Part shown: in pieces, positions 38,670 through 47,690 of the stretch
Layout of the letters: each line of letters begins with the position of its first letter
How positions within the stretch are numbered: position 1 is the first letter of the stretch
NCBI RefSeq assembly: GCF_026898135.2
Contig: NZ_CP114035.2
Span: 1,405,501-1,469,500, forward strand
DNA from: Pseudomonas fortuita
GTDB taxonomy: Bacteria > Pseudomonadota > Gammaproteobacteria > Pseudomonadales > Pseudomonadaceae
Length of the DNA stretch: 64,000 nucleotides
Direction: 5' to 3'
Made by a program: the position numbers and the translations under genes
The notes under the pieces: generated by a model
The model's input: only the letters and a program-made list of their open reading frames with translations
Database searches by the model: none
What the model was told of the DNA's origin: nothing

Positions 38670-40270
38670 TTCAGTGGCCCATAAATGCTTTGGCAGCTAA
38701 TGTCATATCGAGTTGGCGTCAGGCAGAGCAGCGGCGTGCTGGACGGGGTGTCTTGATACTGCCTCAAAAGCTTGTTGGTATCAGCATTTCGCGGGTCTTC
38801 GCCAGGATACCCATCGAAGCCAGCCATGAGAATGCGTTTAGCTTTGCCAGAGCTGGCGGCAGCCATGGCGTACGCTACCACTAGCGAGGTGGGGATAGTG
38901 CAATGGGTGTCCTCGAACGTGAAATTATCGGGCTGAACATTCAGGCCGAAATCAAGAACGTTTTTATTGGCGAGCGCACCCTGCACATCCATCGGTAGCA
39001 TGGAGTAGGGCGTAATCAAAGGCTGAGGCAGCTCGATATGTGCCTCGCAATCGGCCAGAAGGCGGACGGGATGGCAAGCGACCCTGACGTCAATCAATTC
39101 AGCGGCAATTGAGCTCTGCGTGTTCAGCGCCATCACAACCGGTTTATGCTGGCGAATGAAGTGTTCCAACGCTTGCCGGTGCGCCGCTACGCCAGGGCCC
39201 GTACCTAGAAGCAATACATCTTGGCCGGCGAAAAGATCCTGCGGTGCCCACTGACCTGTGGGCGCGCCACGGTAAAAGTGTCGGGCGGCATCAAGTGTAT
39301 GCACGCTGAACTTCTTACCGCCTTCATTGCGAAGGTATTCAATGACCGCAAGAATATCTTCTTCGCCGAAGCGGGAGTCACCCAGCATTTCTTGAATGTA
39401 GGTTGGGTGGATACCATATTTGCCAGCGAGGTAATAATAGGGGTTGGTCCCCCAGCCATACTTAACTTGCATGGGTTTGAAGTGCTCACGAAGAAGCGTC
39501 ATCAAAGGTATCAGATTCGCGGGTTTCCCAGTGCGTGCAGCAATCTCGATAGCCAGCTCCTCGGTACGGGCGTTGCCGGGCCCTCGGCCCATGCCCGTGA
39601 CTGTAGAGTCGACCCAGGTAACGCCTTCATCCATCGCGCGCAAGGTATTGGAAAGCGCCAAGCCGAGATTGTCATGGGTGTGGATCCCCAAGGCCCCCTG
39701 CCACTCACTACGCAGCCACTGGATGATCTGTGCCGCTTCATCAGGGGACATGCTCCCCATGCTGTCAGCAAAATACAGCACATCCAGCGGGTAGTTGTTT
39801 GCAAGTTTAGCCAGCGCTTTGATTTCGCTTTCTGAGCAGTTCGCGATCTGCATCAGGTTAAAGCCTACATCGTAGCCCTGTTCCTTAAGCCAGCTCGCCG
39901 CTGGGAGTGCTTCTGCAAACTCATGAACGTGGCAAGCAATACGCACCAGGTCAACCGGCGATTCACTCGCCGGGCTGGGGAACAGTAGCTGCAGTGCTTG
40001 CTGCCCCGCGTTTTTTCCGACCAGTTCACTGCCGTTAACCATCACGCCAATCGTCATGGAGGGGGGCAGATCCAGGGTGCTCAGGAAGGCATCAGTGGTA
40101 TAAGCGCAGGCGCCGCTAAAACTGCTGTTTTTTAACGAACGAAGGCCCAGTTCAATCGTTTGAATGCCAGCCGCTTGCATGGCGGTTATGTACTGTGCAA
40201 TCAGCGCTTCGGAGAAGTTCCAGTTATTGTAATAACCACCATCTCGAAGTGTGCAGTCCAGATGCTTCAT
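38666..40270 (-). CDS. HMGL-like (DRE-TIM) aldolase fused to an unknown C-terminal domain
   Basis: This is a 534-aa two-part protein. Residues about 1-320 are an HMGL-like TIM barrel as in 4-hydroxy-2-oxovalerate aldolase and isopropylmalate synthase: LDCTLRDGGY at 4-13 and the metal ligands of GIHTHDN near 198. Residues about 350-534 start with DVLLLGTGPGVAAHRQALEH, a nucleotide-fold-like segment that reminds me of domains near nonulosonate-transfer proteins, but I cannot name it. Fused beside a CMP-ulosonate synthetase and a HAD phosphatase, it probably joins pyruvate (or a relative) to an aldehyde sugar. This would replace a NeuB/KdsA-type synthase, of which none is seen here. Substrates are unknown. 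Confidence 0.8.
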   Translation of the reverse strand: MKHLDCTLRDGGYYNNWNFSEALIAQYITAMQAAGIQTIELGLRSLKNSSFSGACAYTTDAFLSTLDLPPSMTIGVMVNGSELVGKNAGQQALQLLFPSPASESPVDLVRIACHVHEFAEALPAASWLKEQGYDVGFNLMQIANCSESEIKALAKLANNYPLDVLYFADSMGSMSPDEAAQIIQWLRSEWQGALGIHTHDNLGLALSNTLRAMDEGVTWVDSTVTGMGRGPGNARTEELAIEIAARTGKPANLIPLMTLLREHFKPMQVKYGWGTNPYYYLAGKYGIHPTYIQEMLGDSRFGEEDILAVIEYLRNEGGKKFSVHTLDAARHFYRGAPTGQWAPQDLFAGQDVLLLGTGPGVAAHRQALEHFIRQHKPVVMALNTQSSIAAELIDVRVACHPVRLLADCEAHIELPQPLITPYSMLPMDVQGALANKNVLDFGLNVQPDNFTFEDTHCTIPTSLVVAYAMAAASSGKAKRILMAGFDGYPGEDPRNADTNKLLRQYQDTPSSTPLLCLTPTRYDISCQSIYGPLK

Positions 40271-40311
40271 GTCAATGTGTCCCTGTATTGATGGGTGATT
40301 GTATTGGCGCT

Positions 40312-42741
40312 TCAGGAAGGATCAGCCAAGTAGATATGACCATGAATCTCACTGGATGCCAATTTTCTGGGGGCGCAATATTCTGGTTCTGGCGGCAATG
40401 ACAAGCCCCCGTAGGGGCCGGTCAGATAGTCCAGGCTTAATGCGGGATGGTAGTAGGGATCCCTGTAGCTGACGGACCATCGTTCTGTAAACAACTGCTG
40501 CTCTCGCTGGGCGCGTGCCATTTTCTCTGGCGAGATATCTTTCCCTCGGCTGGCGGATTCGGCATGGATCAATTGCGCGAAGGCGGTCCATAGATTACGC
40601 AGGCCAAGTTCATGAATGCGCAAGCATAAATCGACATCGTTGAACGCCACAGGAAACGCTCGTTCATCCAATCCCTGAATCGAGTCGAACAACGACTTGC
40701 GGAGCAGCAGGCATGCCGCCGTAACCGCGCTCTGCCGCCTGGTAACCTGGTTCATCCCCAGGTACCCGGCATCTCGTTGCTCCAAGGTGTTGCCGGCATG
40801 GGCAGCGAGGCCATTGACGCCAACAACTACGCCACCATGCTGGACCATCCTGTTGGGCCACAGCAACTTGGCACCCACTGCGCCGATTCCGGGGCGCAGT
40901 GCCTGCGAAACCATTTCTTTCAGCCAGCCGCTTTCGATGATTTCGATATCGTTGTTGACCAGGCCGATCAGCTCTCCCGTGGCAACGCTCGCCGCGCGAT
41001 TGTTGACCGTGGAGTAGTTGAAGGGGTGTGGGTGCGCAAGAATCTTAACGCCGCGCTGAATGAGTTCGGCGAGGTAGGCCAATGTCTGCGGATCAGTCGA
41101 CTGGTTGTCGACAACAATGATCTCCAGGTCTGGATAATCCGTGTTGTTCAACAGGCCTTCGATACAGGCGTGCAGCAGCTTGTACTGGTCACGTGTGGGT
41201 ACGATCAGGCTGACACGTGGCAGTTGCTCAGGGAGCGGCCAGTGAGCCCTGAGCAGAGCAGGGTAGTCTGTTACGGCGCTGACCTGCGCGCCTGGTGCGA
41301 GGCTTTGGCATAACCACGTCACGGCGTCCTTGCGTTGCTTTGAGGGCGCAGCTTGCTCCGGGCTTGTACAGGCATCGCTAGAGCGATGGTAGAGAACCCG
41401 AGGCAGGTGTGTTACAGATCGGCCGTTTAGCTCCGTAGCTAGTGCTATACCGGCGATTAGATCGTGGCGGTTAATGGCAGACTGCTTTTGGCCTGCGTTG
41501 AGCAGAACCAAAGCCTCTTTGACAATGGCGGCAGAGAAAATTGCGCCAGCAGAGAAAATGTCTGCGCCAATGAACAGGTCAATGTCCCAAACCGGCTTGA
41601 ACCATGGCTGGCTACGTTGGCCTTGCGGCCCGTCGCGGTCACAGTCGGCATAGGCCCAAGCGCAACCATCCTCCAGCAAATTGCAAAGCTGTGCGATGGC
41701 TCGGGGCGCCAGTCTGTCACCTGCAGCGATCTGGATAATGCTGTCGCAGCCGGCTGCCAGCAGTTGTTCAACGGCGGGGAGGAGGTCGGCCGGGGCAGCC
41801 TTCGCCAGCTGATGGACACTTTCAGCGTCATCGCCCAGGCTATCGAGGCTGATTTGTTCCAGGGCGGCGTCACCTTCACTGAGCAGCAACAGGCCGGGTG
41901 TGAACCTGGACGGGGTGGCAGCGATAGGTTCGCGCTTCTGGAAGGCGTCGTACCATCGTGGGTAGTGCTGCCATCCTGCGCTTTTTGGCAAGCGCGATGA
42001 TTGCTCCTTCGCAACTTCTGCCACCAGTGCCTGCACTGCAGAATCGGGTTTCAGTTCAAGCTGATGCAACAGGCCTTCCAGGCCCTCCGGGCGGCAGCGC
42101 AAACGAATCGGGCTTCCTGATAACGACTGTCCGAGGTCATTGGTCACTTCAATGACATGCAACTTGCCATCTGCCAGTTCCCACGGCAGGTCTATCGTGA
42201 AACCGTGATCACTTGTGGCGCGATACGCGAGTGCCTGGTGGTGGGTATTGCAAGTGACCTGGGCGATAACCCGGCTACCTTCGCGTAGCGTAACTTCCAC
42301 ATGGCGATGCGGCGCCTGTGGATCCCAAGACCAGCCGCCGACGCGCAACCCACCCGTATGCCATACCTGTGAAGCTACGGCAGCAGTTTCTTGTGGAGGC
42401 TGGGAAGGGAGCTCAATCTCACCTTCGAGCTGGATGCCTGTATTAGCAATTTGAGCGGTTATTCGGTTGGCATTTGCCAGCAGGCTCTGGCGCAGTTGCA
42501 CGGTAAAGCCATGGAATTGATCGCCGTGCGGAGCATTGGGCTCATGTTGGTCTGCTCTGGCCAATGCGACACTGGCCCCATCAACGAACACCTCGATGAC
42601 AGGCCGCTGATCTTGCTGCGTGATATCGATAGCCCACCCCTGCAGAACATCCCCGTACAGTCCGTTGATGCAGCCACGAAAAGAGGAGAGCGCTATAGGT
42701 TTCTGACCCGCCGGCTGCTCGTTCAGGACGTTCTGTGTCAT
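40312..42741 (-). CDS. Large GT2 glycosyltransferase with N-terminal beta domains
   Basis: This is an 809-aa protein. The N-terminal part (about 20-220) has two similar units with QGWAID (34-39) and GGWSWDP (135-141), probably beta-sandwich binding modules. Residues about 285-470 look like a degenerate GT2 domain (YADCDRDG, then WFKPVWDIDLF). Residues about 508-740 are a complete GT2 domain: SLIVPTRDQYKLL, NNDIEII (DXD-like), and FNDVDLCLRI. Its start overlaps the stop of the upstream 835-aa gene (ATGA). A rhamnosyl or other deoxysugar transfer is common for this type, but the donor is unknown. Confidence 0.82.
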   Translation of the reverse strand: MTQNVLNEQPAGQKPIALSSFRGCINGLYGDVLQGWAIDITQQDQRPVIEVFVDGASVALARADQHEPNAPHGDQFHGFTVQLRQSLLANANRITAQIANTGIQLEGEIELPSQPPQETAAVASQVWHTGGLRVGGWSWDPQAPHRHVEVTLREGSRVIAQVTCNTHHQALAYRATSDHGFTIDLPWELADGKLHVIEVTNDLGQSLSGSPIRLRCRPEGLEGLLHQLELKPDSAVQALVAEVAKEQSSRLPKSAGWQHYPRWYDAFQKREPIAATPSRFTPGLLLLSEGDAALEQISLDSLGDDAESVHQLAKAAPADLLPAVEQLLAAGCDSIIQIAAGDRLAPRAIAQLCNLLEDGCAWAYADCDRDGPQGQRSQPWFKPVWDIDLFIGADIFSAGAIFSAAIVKEALVLLNAGQKQSAINRHDLIAGIALATELNGRSVTHLPRVLYHRSSDACTSPEQAAPSKQRKDAVTWLCQSLAPGAQVSAVTDYPALLRAHWPLPEQLPRVSLIVPTRDQYKLLHACIEGLLNNTDYPDLEIIVVDNQSTDPQTLAYLAELIQRGVKILAHPHPFNYSTVNNRAASVATGELIGLVNNDIEIIESGWLKEMVSQALRPGIGAVGAKLLWPNRMVQHGGVVVGVNGLAAHAGNTLEQRDAGYLGMNQVTRRQSAVTAACLLLRKSLFDSIQGLDERAFPVAFNDVDLCLRIHELGLRNLWTAFAQLIHAESASRGKDISPEKMARAQREQQLFTERWSVSYRDPYYHPALSLDYLTGPYGGLSLPPEPEYCAPRKLASSEIHGHIYLADPS

Positions 42742-45248
42742 CAGGCTTGGCTCAGTGAAAATGGTAATTGGGTTACACAGTTCGCCCTTGCTTCAGTGCC
42801 TAGGGAATGGCAACGCGTATACAACGGCAAATCGTACTCGCTGGCAAGTTCCGGGGCTTGCCATTTTTCGCCAGGAGAAGGGGCAAGACTGACCACTGCA
42901 TCACATCCGGTCGCCTTGGCAATCTCCGGCAAGCTGAAACCGTTCACTTGGGGTAGTGCCTGAACCGCACCGGTTGCAGATAAGGTTTTAAGCCACGGTG
43001 TGTCTTGTTTGACCAGTAGCGTAAGCGGTAACCGCTCTCGAGTGATGCGTCTGCCAAGGCGAACCCAGGTCTGGATGATCTCTGGATCATCCAGGGCGTC
43101 GCCGATCAGCAGTATGTTGGGTTGGCTGGTTGCAGGCGTGGGCAGTTCGGCGCATGGTTGAATCACGAGGTTGGCTTGCGGGAACGCCTCGGCGAATGCG
43201 CTATGCCAGGACTGCCACGGTAAAACCACGCTTTCTGCCTGGTTGGCAAAGCGCTGCCAATCGTAGGTAGCGTCCAGGCCTTGCAGATGGCCGTCACGGT
43301 ATACGATTGTGTAAGGAATGTTCAGCAGTGAAGGCAGATCGCAGAGCTTGGAGGGGCACTGGACCTGGTGTTCGAGCACGATGTCTTTCAGTGGCAGCGC
43401 GGCCAGGTTCTTGACCAGCTCGGAGAATTCTCCAGGCATCTCGTAGTCAAGCTCCAAAGGCAAGGGGGCAAGCGGGGCTTTCAATGTGACCCAAGTGCGA
43501 TGGCTGTCCCGGTGCCAGACAAGAGAGAGGATAGAATCAGCCCCTGTGCCGTCGTGAATGTGCAGCGAATGACTTGCCTCCATCGGCCATTGCGAGGCTT
43601 TTCGTTCATCGCTTTGTTGTGCGAAGCGGGCCAGGCGGGCACGCTGTAGCGCGCCACGGGCAGCCTTGATCGGGTCCCGCAGGCAGAACGCATTATAGCG
43701 TACCGAAGCGTCTGGATAGCGGCGGCGCAAGATAGCGTTGTTCTGTGCTACGCGCAGTGTTTTTTCTGCCCCGAAAGAAATCCCGCCTTGATGTGCCACG
43801 AATACATTAGGCGCGCCCATATGGCGCCAGCCAAAGCTGCGCGCACGCAGGCACCAGTCGGTTTCTTCGCCATAACCTCTGGCCAGGTGAACTTCATCCA
43901 GGTAGCCGACCTGGTTGAGCGCTGCACGCTTTATATACAGACAGAAGCCGCAGCCAGTCTCGATCTCGACGGGAGAGATGTTGGCATGTTTGGCCAGTTC
44001 ATCCAGCGCTGCCTGCTCACGAGCATTGGGCATGGCATGGCTGACTTGACTCTGTGGGAAACTCATCAGCTCGCCATTGTTTGTGAATGGCGTGACAGAG
44101 GCGATATCTGCGCTACTGAGAGCGATGTTGCGCAAGCGGTCGAGCCAGTTGCCCTGTACCCGTGTGTCGGCATTCAGCCATACCACATCCCTGCCAGGGC
44201 TCAGTGCCATCGCACGGTTCATGGTACGGATGAAACCCAGGTTCACAGCGTTGTTCACCAGCGTGATTTTGCCTTTACCGGCCAGCATTTTCAGCGCTTT
44301 CGCCAGAGCCGGCACGGGTGTGGCGTCTTCGATCACGACCAGGCGATGAGGCGTGCGGTTAAGTTTGCGAGCTTCGAGGGCGCTGTTGATGCATTCAAGT
44401 GTTTCGTGCAGCCCATTATAAACCGGTATCAGTACATCTACGTGCTGCTGCACACCCAGGCTGGGGTGTTCTGGAGGCGGCACAAATGACGGCGCCGCAA
44501 ACACAGGGCTGCCCAGTAGCGGTGTATTGTCCGCAAAGCGGATATGCACAGCGGCGGTGGGATTTGGCACGCGTATGCGCAAGCCGCCATGGGTGGTCGG
44601 CAGGCCGGCAGCGCTAAGTAATGGGTGGGGTATATTGGCTACGGCGTCAACCTTGGCGCTGCCAGCCTCAATCTTTAATGAGACCGGAGCGTGCGGGTTG
44701 CCAAGATCAATGGCCCAGCCCTGCACTTCGCGCTGCTGCTCCAGGTAATGCACCACACCTACTGTGCCAGCGGCGCCAGTTTGCGCTGTGAGTAACTTGA
44801 GTACCTGCGCCAGTTCCTTGGGCGAATTGATCTCAGGCAAATGGGCAAGAATCATGCTGCGTAGCTTGGCCGGTGTTTCAGACTGGCTGCGTGCTTGCCA
44901 TAGCAGCATGCGAAGCGTGGCGTCCCCGGGGAGTTTCTGCCATGCCATGGTGAGATAGCGAGTGGCGAGTTCCGCGTGCCCTTGTGCCAGCAGGGCGCGG
45001 CCTGCCAGTGCCTTAACATCGGCGCGTTCTGGTAGCAGCTGTGCAGCGGTTACAAGAAATAAAAAGGCCAGCTTCGGGTTACGCGGCAGAGCCGCAATCC
45101 CTTTCCATATCAACGCTTCCGGCCGGTGCTCAGCGATTTGCGTGGCCCGCTCCAGTACGCTGGCGGCAAGTTCATGTTCACCGGCATTGCGGTGGCGATG
45201 GAAAATGTCCATGAGCGTTTCTCGCCCATGATCGAGGTGTATGGACAT
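42741..45248 (-). CDS. Large GT2 glycosyltransferase with TPR-like N-terminus
   Basis: This is an 835-aa protein. Residues about 10-155 are helical and TPR-like (AGEHELAASVLERA...). A short beta module with VQGWAID (about 176-181) repeats the motif of the next gene. Residues about 270-520 form a GT2 domain: VDVLIPVYNGLHETL, WLNADTR, GYGEETDWCLRA. The last 250 residues resemble a GT-B-like fragment (NILLIGDALDDPEI). It lies downstream of the terminator that ends the RTX gene, so transcription may start separately or by read-through. It is coupled to the 809-aa gene by ATGA overlap. Target unknown. Confidence 0.8.
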   Translation of the reverse strand: MSIHLDHGRETLMDIFHRHRNAGEHELAASVLERATQIAEHRPEALIWKGIAALPRNPKLAFLFLVTAAQLLPERADVKALAGRALLAQGHAELATRYLTMAWQKLPGDATLRMLLWQARSQSETPAKLRSMILAHLPEINSPKELAQVLKLLTAQTGAAGTVGVVHYLEQQREVQGWAIDLGNPHAPVSLKIEAGSAKVDAVANIPHPLLSAAGLPTTHGGLRIRVPNPTAAVHIRFADNTPLLGSPVFAAPSFVPPPEHPSLGVQQHVDVLIPVYNGLHETLECINSALEARKLNRTPHRLVVIEDATPVPALAKALKMLAGKGKITLVNNAVNLGFIRTMNRAMALSPGRDVVWLNADTRVQGNWLDRLRNIALSSADIASVTPFTNNGELMSFPQSQVSHAMPNAREQAALDELAKHANISPVEIETGCGFCLYIKRAALNQVGYLDEVHLARGYGEETDWCLRARSFGWRHMGAPNVFVAHQGGISFGAEKTLRVAQNNAILRRRYPDASVRYNAFCLRDPIKAARGALQRARLARFAQQSDERKASQWPMEASHSLHIHDGTGADSILSLVWHRDSHRTWVTLKAPLAPLPLELDYEMPGEFSELVKNLAALPLKDIVLEHQVQCPSKLCDLPSLLNIPYTIVYRDGHLQGLDATYDWQRFANQAESVVLPWQSWHSAFAEAFPQANLVIQPCAELPTPATSQPNILLIGDALDDPEIIQTWVRLGRRITRERLPLTLLVKQDTPWLKTLSATGAVQALPQVNGFSLPEIAKATGCDAVVSLAPSPGEKWQAPELASEYDLPLYTRCHSLGTEARANCVTQLPFSLSQA

Positions 45249-45271
45249 AAGCTTTGGCTTGGCTACACAAA

Positions 45272-45302
45272 TAAAAAAGAGGGGCGACCCGAAAGTCGCC
45301 CC
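45272..45302 (-). terminator. Strong intrinsic terminator after the RTX/DUF4214 gene
   Basis: On the minus strand the stem ggggcgac/gtcgcccc (45281-45302) has a 6-base loop and is followed by TCTTTTTTAT. It lies between the RTX gene stop (45358) and the 835-aa glycosyltransferase start (45248), so it should lower expression of the glycosyltransferases relative to the RTX protein. Confidence 0.9.
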
Positions 45303-45357
45303 TTTGGCATATGCCCAGCCCGAAGGCCGGACATATGCAACGTCAAAGCAGGGCTAG

Positions 45358-46785
45358 TTAAACTTGGCCGTGCAGTACAACGACGTTGTCGATGTGGTCG
45401 ATGGCTTCGGCCGAACCAACGATGCCCAGGGCCACGTCAGCGTGCGAAACGCCAGCAGCCAGTGCTTCGGTCCAGGCAGCCTTGCCAGCTTCGTCAGCGG
45501 TACGGCCCAGTGCGGACTGGTACAGAGCGTCGACGAAGTCGCTGTTGGCTTTGTCGGAAGCTTCCGACGAACCAACGATGGCTTGGGCAACTTCTGCGCG
45601 GCTTGCGCCGTTGAACAGAGCGTCGACCCAGTTGTTCAGGCCAGCTTCTTCCGCGTCGCGGCCCAGTACGTTCACGTACAGGTCGTTAACGAAGGTAGCG
45701 TTCGAAGCGTCCAGCTCCTGAGCTTCAGCCGATACTGCGATAGCAGCAGCGATGTCAGCCAGGGAGCCGCCGTTGGCCAGAACTTCTTGCCATACAGCCG
45801 AACCGCCTTCTTCCGCGTCACGACCCAGCAGAGCTTTGTACAGCTCGTTGATGTCAGCAGCGTTGTTGGCACCGCCGAACTCGTCAGAGTTCAGGAAGGT
45901 GTTGGCGATGTCGTTCAGCGAAGTGCCAGCGTTGACAGCTTCAACGAAGGCTTTAGCGCCGTCGAGGTCAGCGTCGCGACCCAGGATGCCTTGGTACAGG
46001 CGCAGGGCAGCAGCTTCGTCGTCGCTGTGAGCCAGGGCCACAGTGTCGCCGTTGGCGAACGACAGGAACTCAGCGTTGCTGATTGCAGCAGTCTGGTTGC
46101 CGGTCAGGTTCACGGTGAAGTTGTTGCCGACTGCGAAGTCGTAGTCTTCAGCCGAGCCGTCCAGCTGGACAACGTCGTAGCCTGCACCGGTGTTGACGAT
46201 GTCAGCGTGGTTGCTGCCGCTCAGGATGACAGTGTCATTGCCCGAACCGGTGGTCACGTTGTTGTTGCCAGCGCCAGCGATAACGACGTTGTCGCCGTTG
46301 CCAGTAACGATGGTGTCGTTGCCGTCGCCAGCGTCGATCAGGGTGTTCTGGTCGCCTTTGACGGTGATCACGTCATCACCGTTGCCGGTGGTAACTACCA
46401 GGTCGATAGCCGAGGTGTCGACTGCCAGGGCAGCGAACAGTTGTACGTCGGCAGCGCCAGCAGCAGCTTGACCTTCCAGGTTCACAACCAGGTTGGCATC
46501 GCTCTGCAGGTGATAAACGCTAGCGCCAGCGGCTTCAGCAGCGGCCAGGTCAACAACGACTGTGTCGCCTTTAACGCCAGCAACGGTGCCGTGAACGGCG
46601 CTTGCGGTGCCGGATTGTGGCAGCTGAACGGTGGTGCCGGTGATGCCAGCAACGTCAACGGTGTCTACGTTATCCAGGTTCAGCAGGCTGTTAATAGCTG
46701 CGATAGTGGAGTCGGAGAGGTTGGCGCTGTCGGCGGTCAGGGTTGCCAGCAGATCGCTGCTCGATACGGGATTATCGTATTGCAT
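45358..46785 (-). CDS. RTX-type secreted protein with four DUF4214 repeats
   Basis: This 475-aa acidic protein has no Cys and only about six Lys. After an Ala/Asp-rich N-terminus, residues about 132-205 are calcium-binding RTX-like nonapeptides (GNGDDVITV, GDGNDTIVTG, GSGNDTVIL). Four DUF4214 units follow at about 256-305, 309-355, 362-410 and 414-465, each with LY...LGRDA or LGRTA and a conserved Trp or Phe. The C-terminus is hydrophobic and uncleaved-signal-like (IDNVVVLHGQV). No protease or lipase motif is present, so a structural or adhesive surface protein is likely. AGGA precedes the ATG. Codon use is very biased, suggesting high expression. A complete type I exporter lies 1.4 kb away, divergent. 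Confidence 0.88.
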   Translation of the reverse strand: MQYDNPVSSSDLLATLTADSANLSDSTIAAINSLLNLDNVDTVDVAGITGTTVQLPQSGTASAVHGTVAGVKGDTVVVDLAAAEAAGASVYHLQSDANLVVNLEGQAAAGAADVQLFAALAVDTSAIDLVVTTGNGDDVITVKGDQNTLIDAGDGNDTIVTGNGDNVVIAGAGNNNVTTGSGNDTVILSGSNHADIVNTGAGYDVVQLDGSAEDYDFAVGNNFTVNLTGNQTAAISNAEFLSFANGDTVALAHSDDEAAALRLYQGILGRDADLDGAKAFVEAVNAGTSLNDIANTFLNSDEFGGANNAADINELYKALLGRDAEEGGSAVWQEVLANGGSLADIAAAIAVSAEAQELDASNATFVNDLYVNVLGRDAEEAGLNNWVDALFNGASRAEVAQAIVGSSEASDKANSDFVDALYQSALGRTADEAGKAAWTEALAAGVSHADVALGIVGSAEAIDHIDNVVVLHGQV

Positions 46786-46802
46786 TGTGTATTCCTGTTA
46801 CT

Positions 46803-47690
46803 TCAGGCCATTTGGCCCGCTGCAATAGTGTTCTGCTTACTTGCAGAGTTTTCCCACGGAGACTTAAGGCGGGCAGCGTTCATCTTCGTAACGGGGGTAA
46901 GGGCGATATGCAGCGCCACCAACGGCTCGTTGCCGGTGGGGCCATGCATCATCTGATTGGCGACCAAGCGTTGTGGCTCGGCATTGCCGAACACAACCAG
47001 GCCTGTAAGTTCGTAATGTTTGCGCAATGGGCCCACCAGGCTGAAGCCGACGCACAGCAGGGGCAGGCCCTGCGCGCGGGCGCCGATAACGGTGCCAGTG
47101 GAAACATTGCGGCAGGGGCCAGAGCCGGCCACCATGCAGGTATAGAGCAGATCTACGCCGACCGGTTTTTCAGCCCAGTCGACGGCGAAGGATTCGATGA
47201 AATCGTCAGTGCCTGGAGCGCCGACCCAGCCCTCACTCGATGCCACCTCACCCGCGTTCTTCAGGTGGGCTGTAAGCATGATGGGGAGTGGCTTAGTGGT
47301 CGCAGCAATAGTCTGTGCTGGCTCGGCGGTGGCGACCACCGCATAGGTGCGCATTATGGCAGGCGAAGTGTCGATACGGTCGATGCGAAGGTCGATGGGG
47401 TCGATCACTTCGTCAAACATGTGGTACTCGGTGATCAAGACAGTGGTAACGCCACCTTTGACCCGCGCCACAATGGTGTCGCCCAGCTTGGTCAGCATGT
47501 TTTTGCTGACGCCCTCGGCAGGGAAGAAGTCGATAGAACCTTTACCTAGCGGTGCTTGCTGCAGGGCAATGCACACCGGCTTGTCGGCAGGGGGTTGCGA
47601 GGCGTAGCGGAAGATATACATGCCCGGCTCGAGCAGCGTAACCCGAGAGCTGATTTTCAGGCCGTCAAGGGTCTGCGAAGGCATAGACAT
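46803..47690 (-). CDS. Unknown protein co-directional with the RTX gene
   Basis: This 295-aa protein is not recognised. It has no signal peptide or membrane helix. The sequence alternates short beta-strand-like hydrophobic runs (TTVLITEYHMFDEVIDPIDL), includes LKNAGEVASSEGWVGAP, and has four or five Cys. Only 17 bases separate it from the RTX gene start, so they form an operon. A role as a chaperone, export partner or surface partner of the RTX protein is possible but unproven. The ATG at 47690 has AAGGAG 12 bases upstream; a second ATG two codons in is an alternative. Confidence 0.72.
   Translation of the reverse strand: MSMPSQTLDGLKISSRVTLLEPGMYIFRYASQPPADKPVCIALQQAPLGKGSIDFFPAEGVSKNMLTKLGDTIVARVKGGVTTVLITEYHMFDEVIDPIDLRIDRIDTSPAIMRTYAVVATAEPAQTIAATTKPLPIMLTAHLKNAGEVASSEGWVGAPGTDDFIESFAVDWAEKPVGVDLLYTCMVAGSGPCRNVSTGTVIGARAQGLPLLCVGFSLVGPLRKHYELTGLVVFGNAEPQRLVANQMMHGPTGNEPLVALHIALTPVTKMNAARLKSPWENSASKQNTIAAGQMA

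Noticed and set aside
45358..46785. RTX protein as a secreted protease or lipase
   Set aside because: No zinc HExxH or GxSxG motif is present, unlike AprA or LipA, although the exporter is of the same family.
45364..46956. 530-codon plus-strand frame opposite the RTX gene, with Val/Gly/Ser-rich repeats
   Set aside because: The repeats mirror the RTX and DUF4214 repeats of the real gene, which has a ribosome site, clear domains and a terminator on the other strand.
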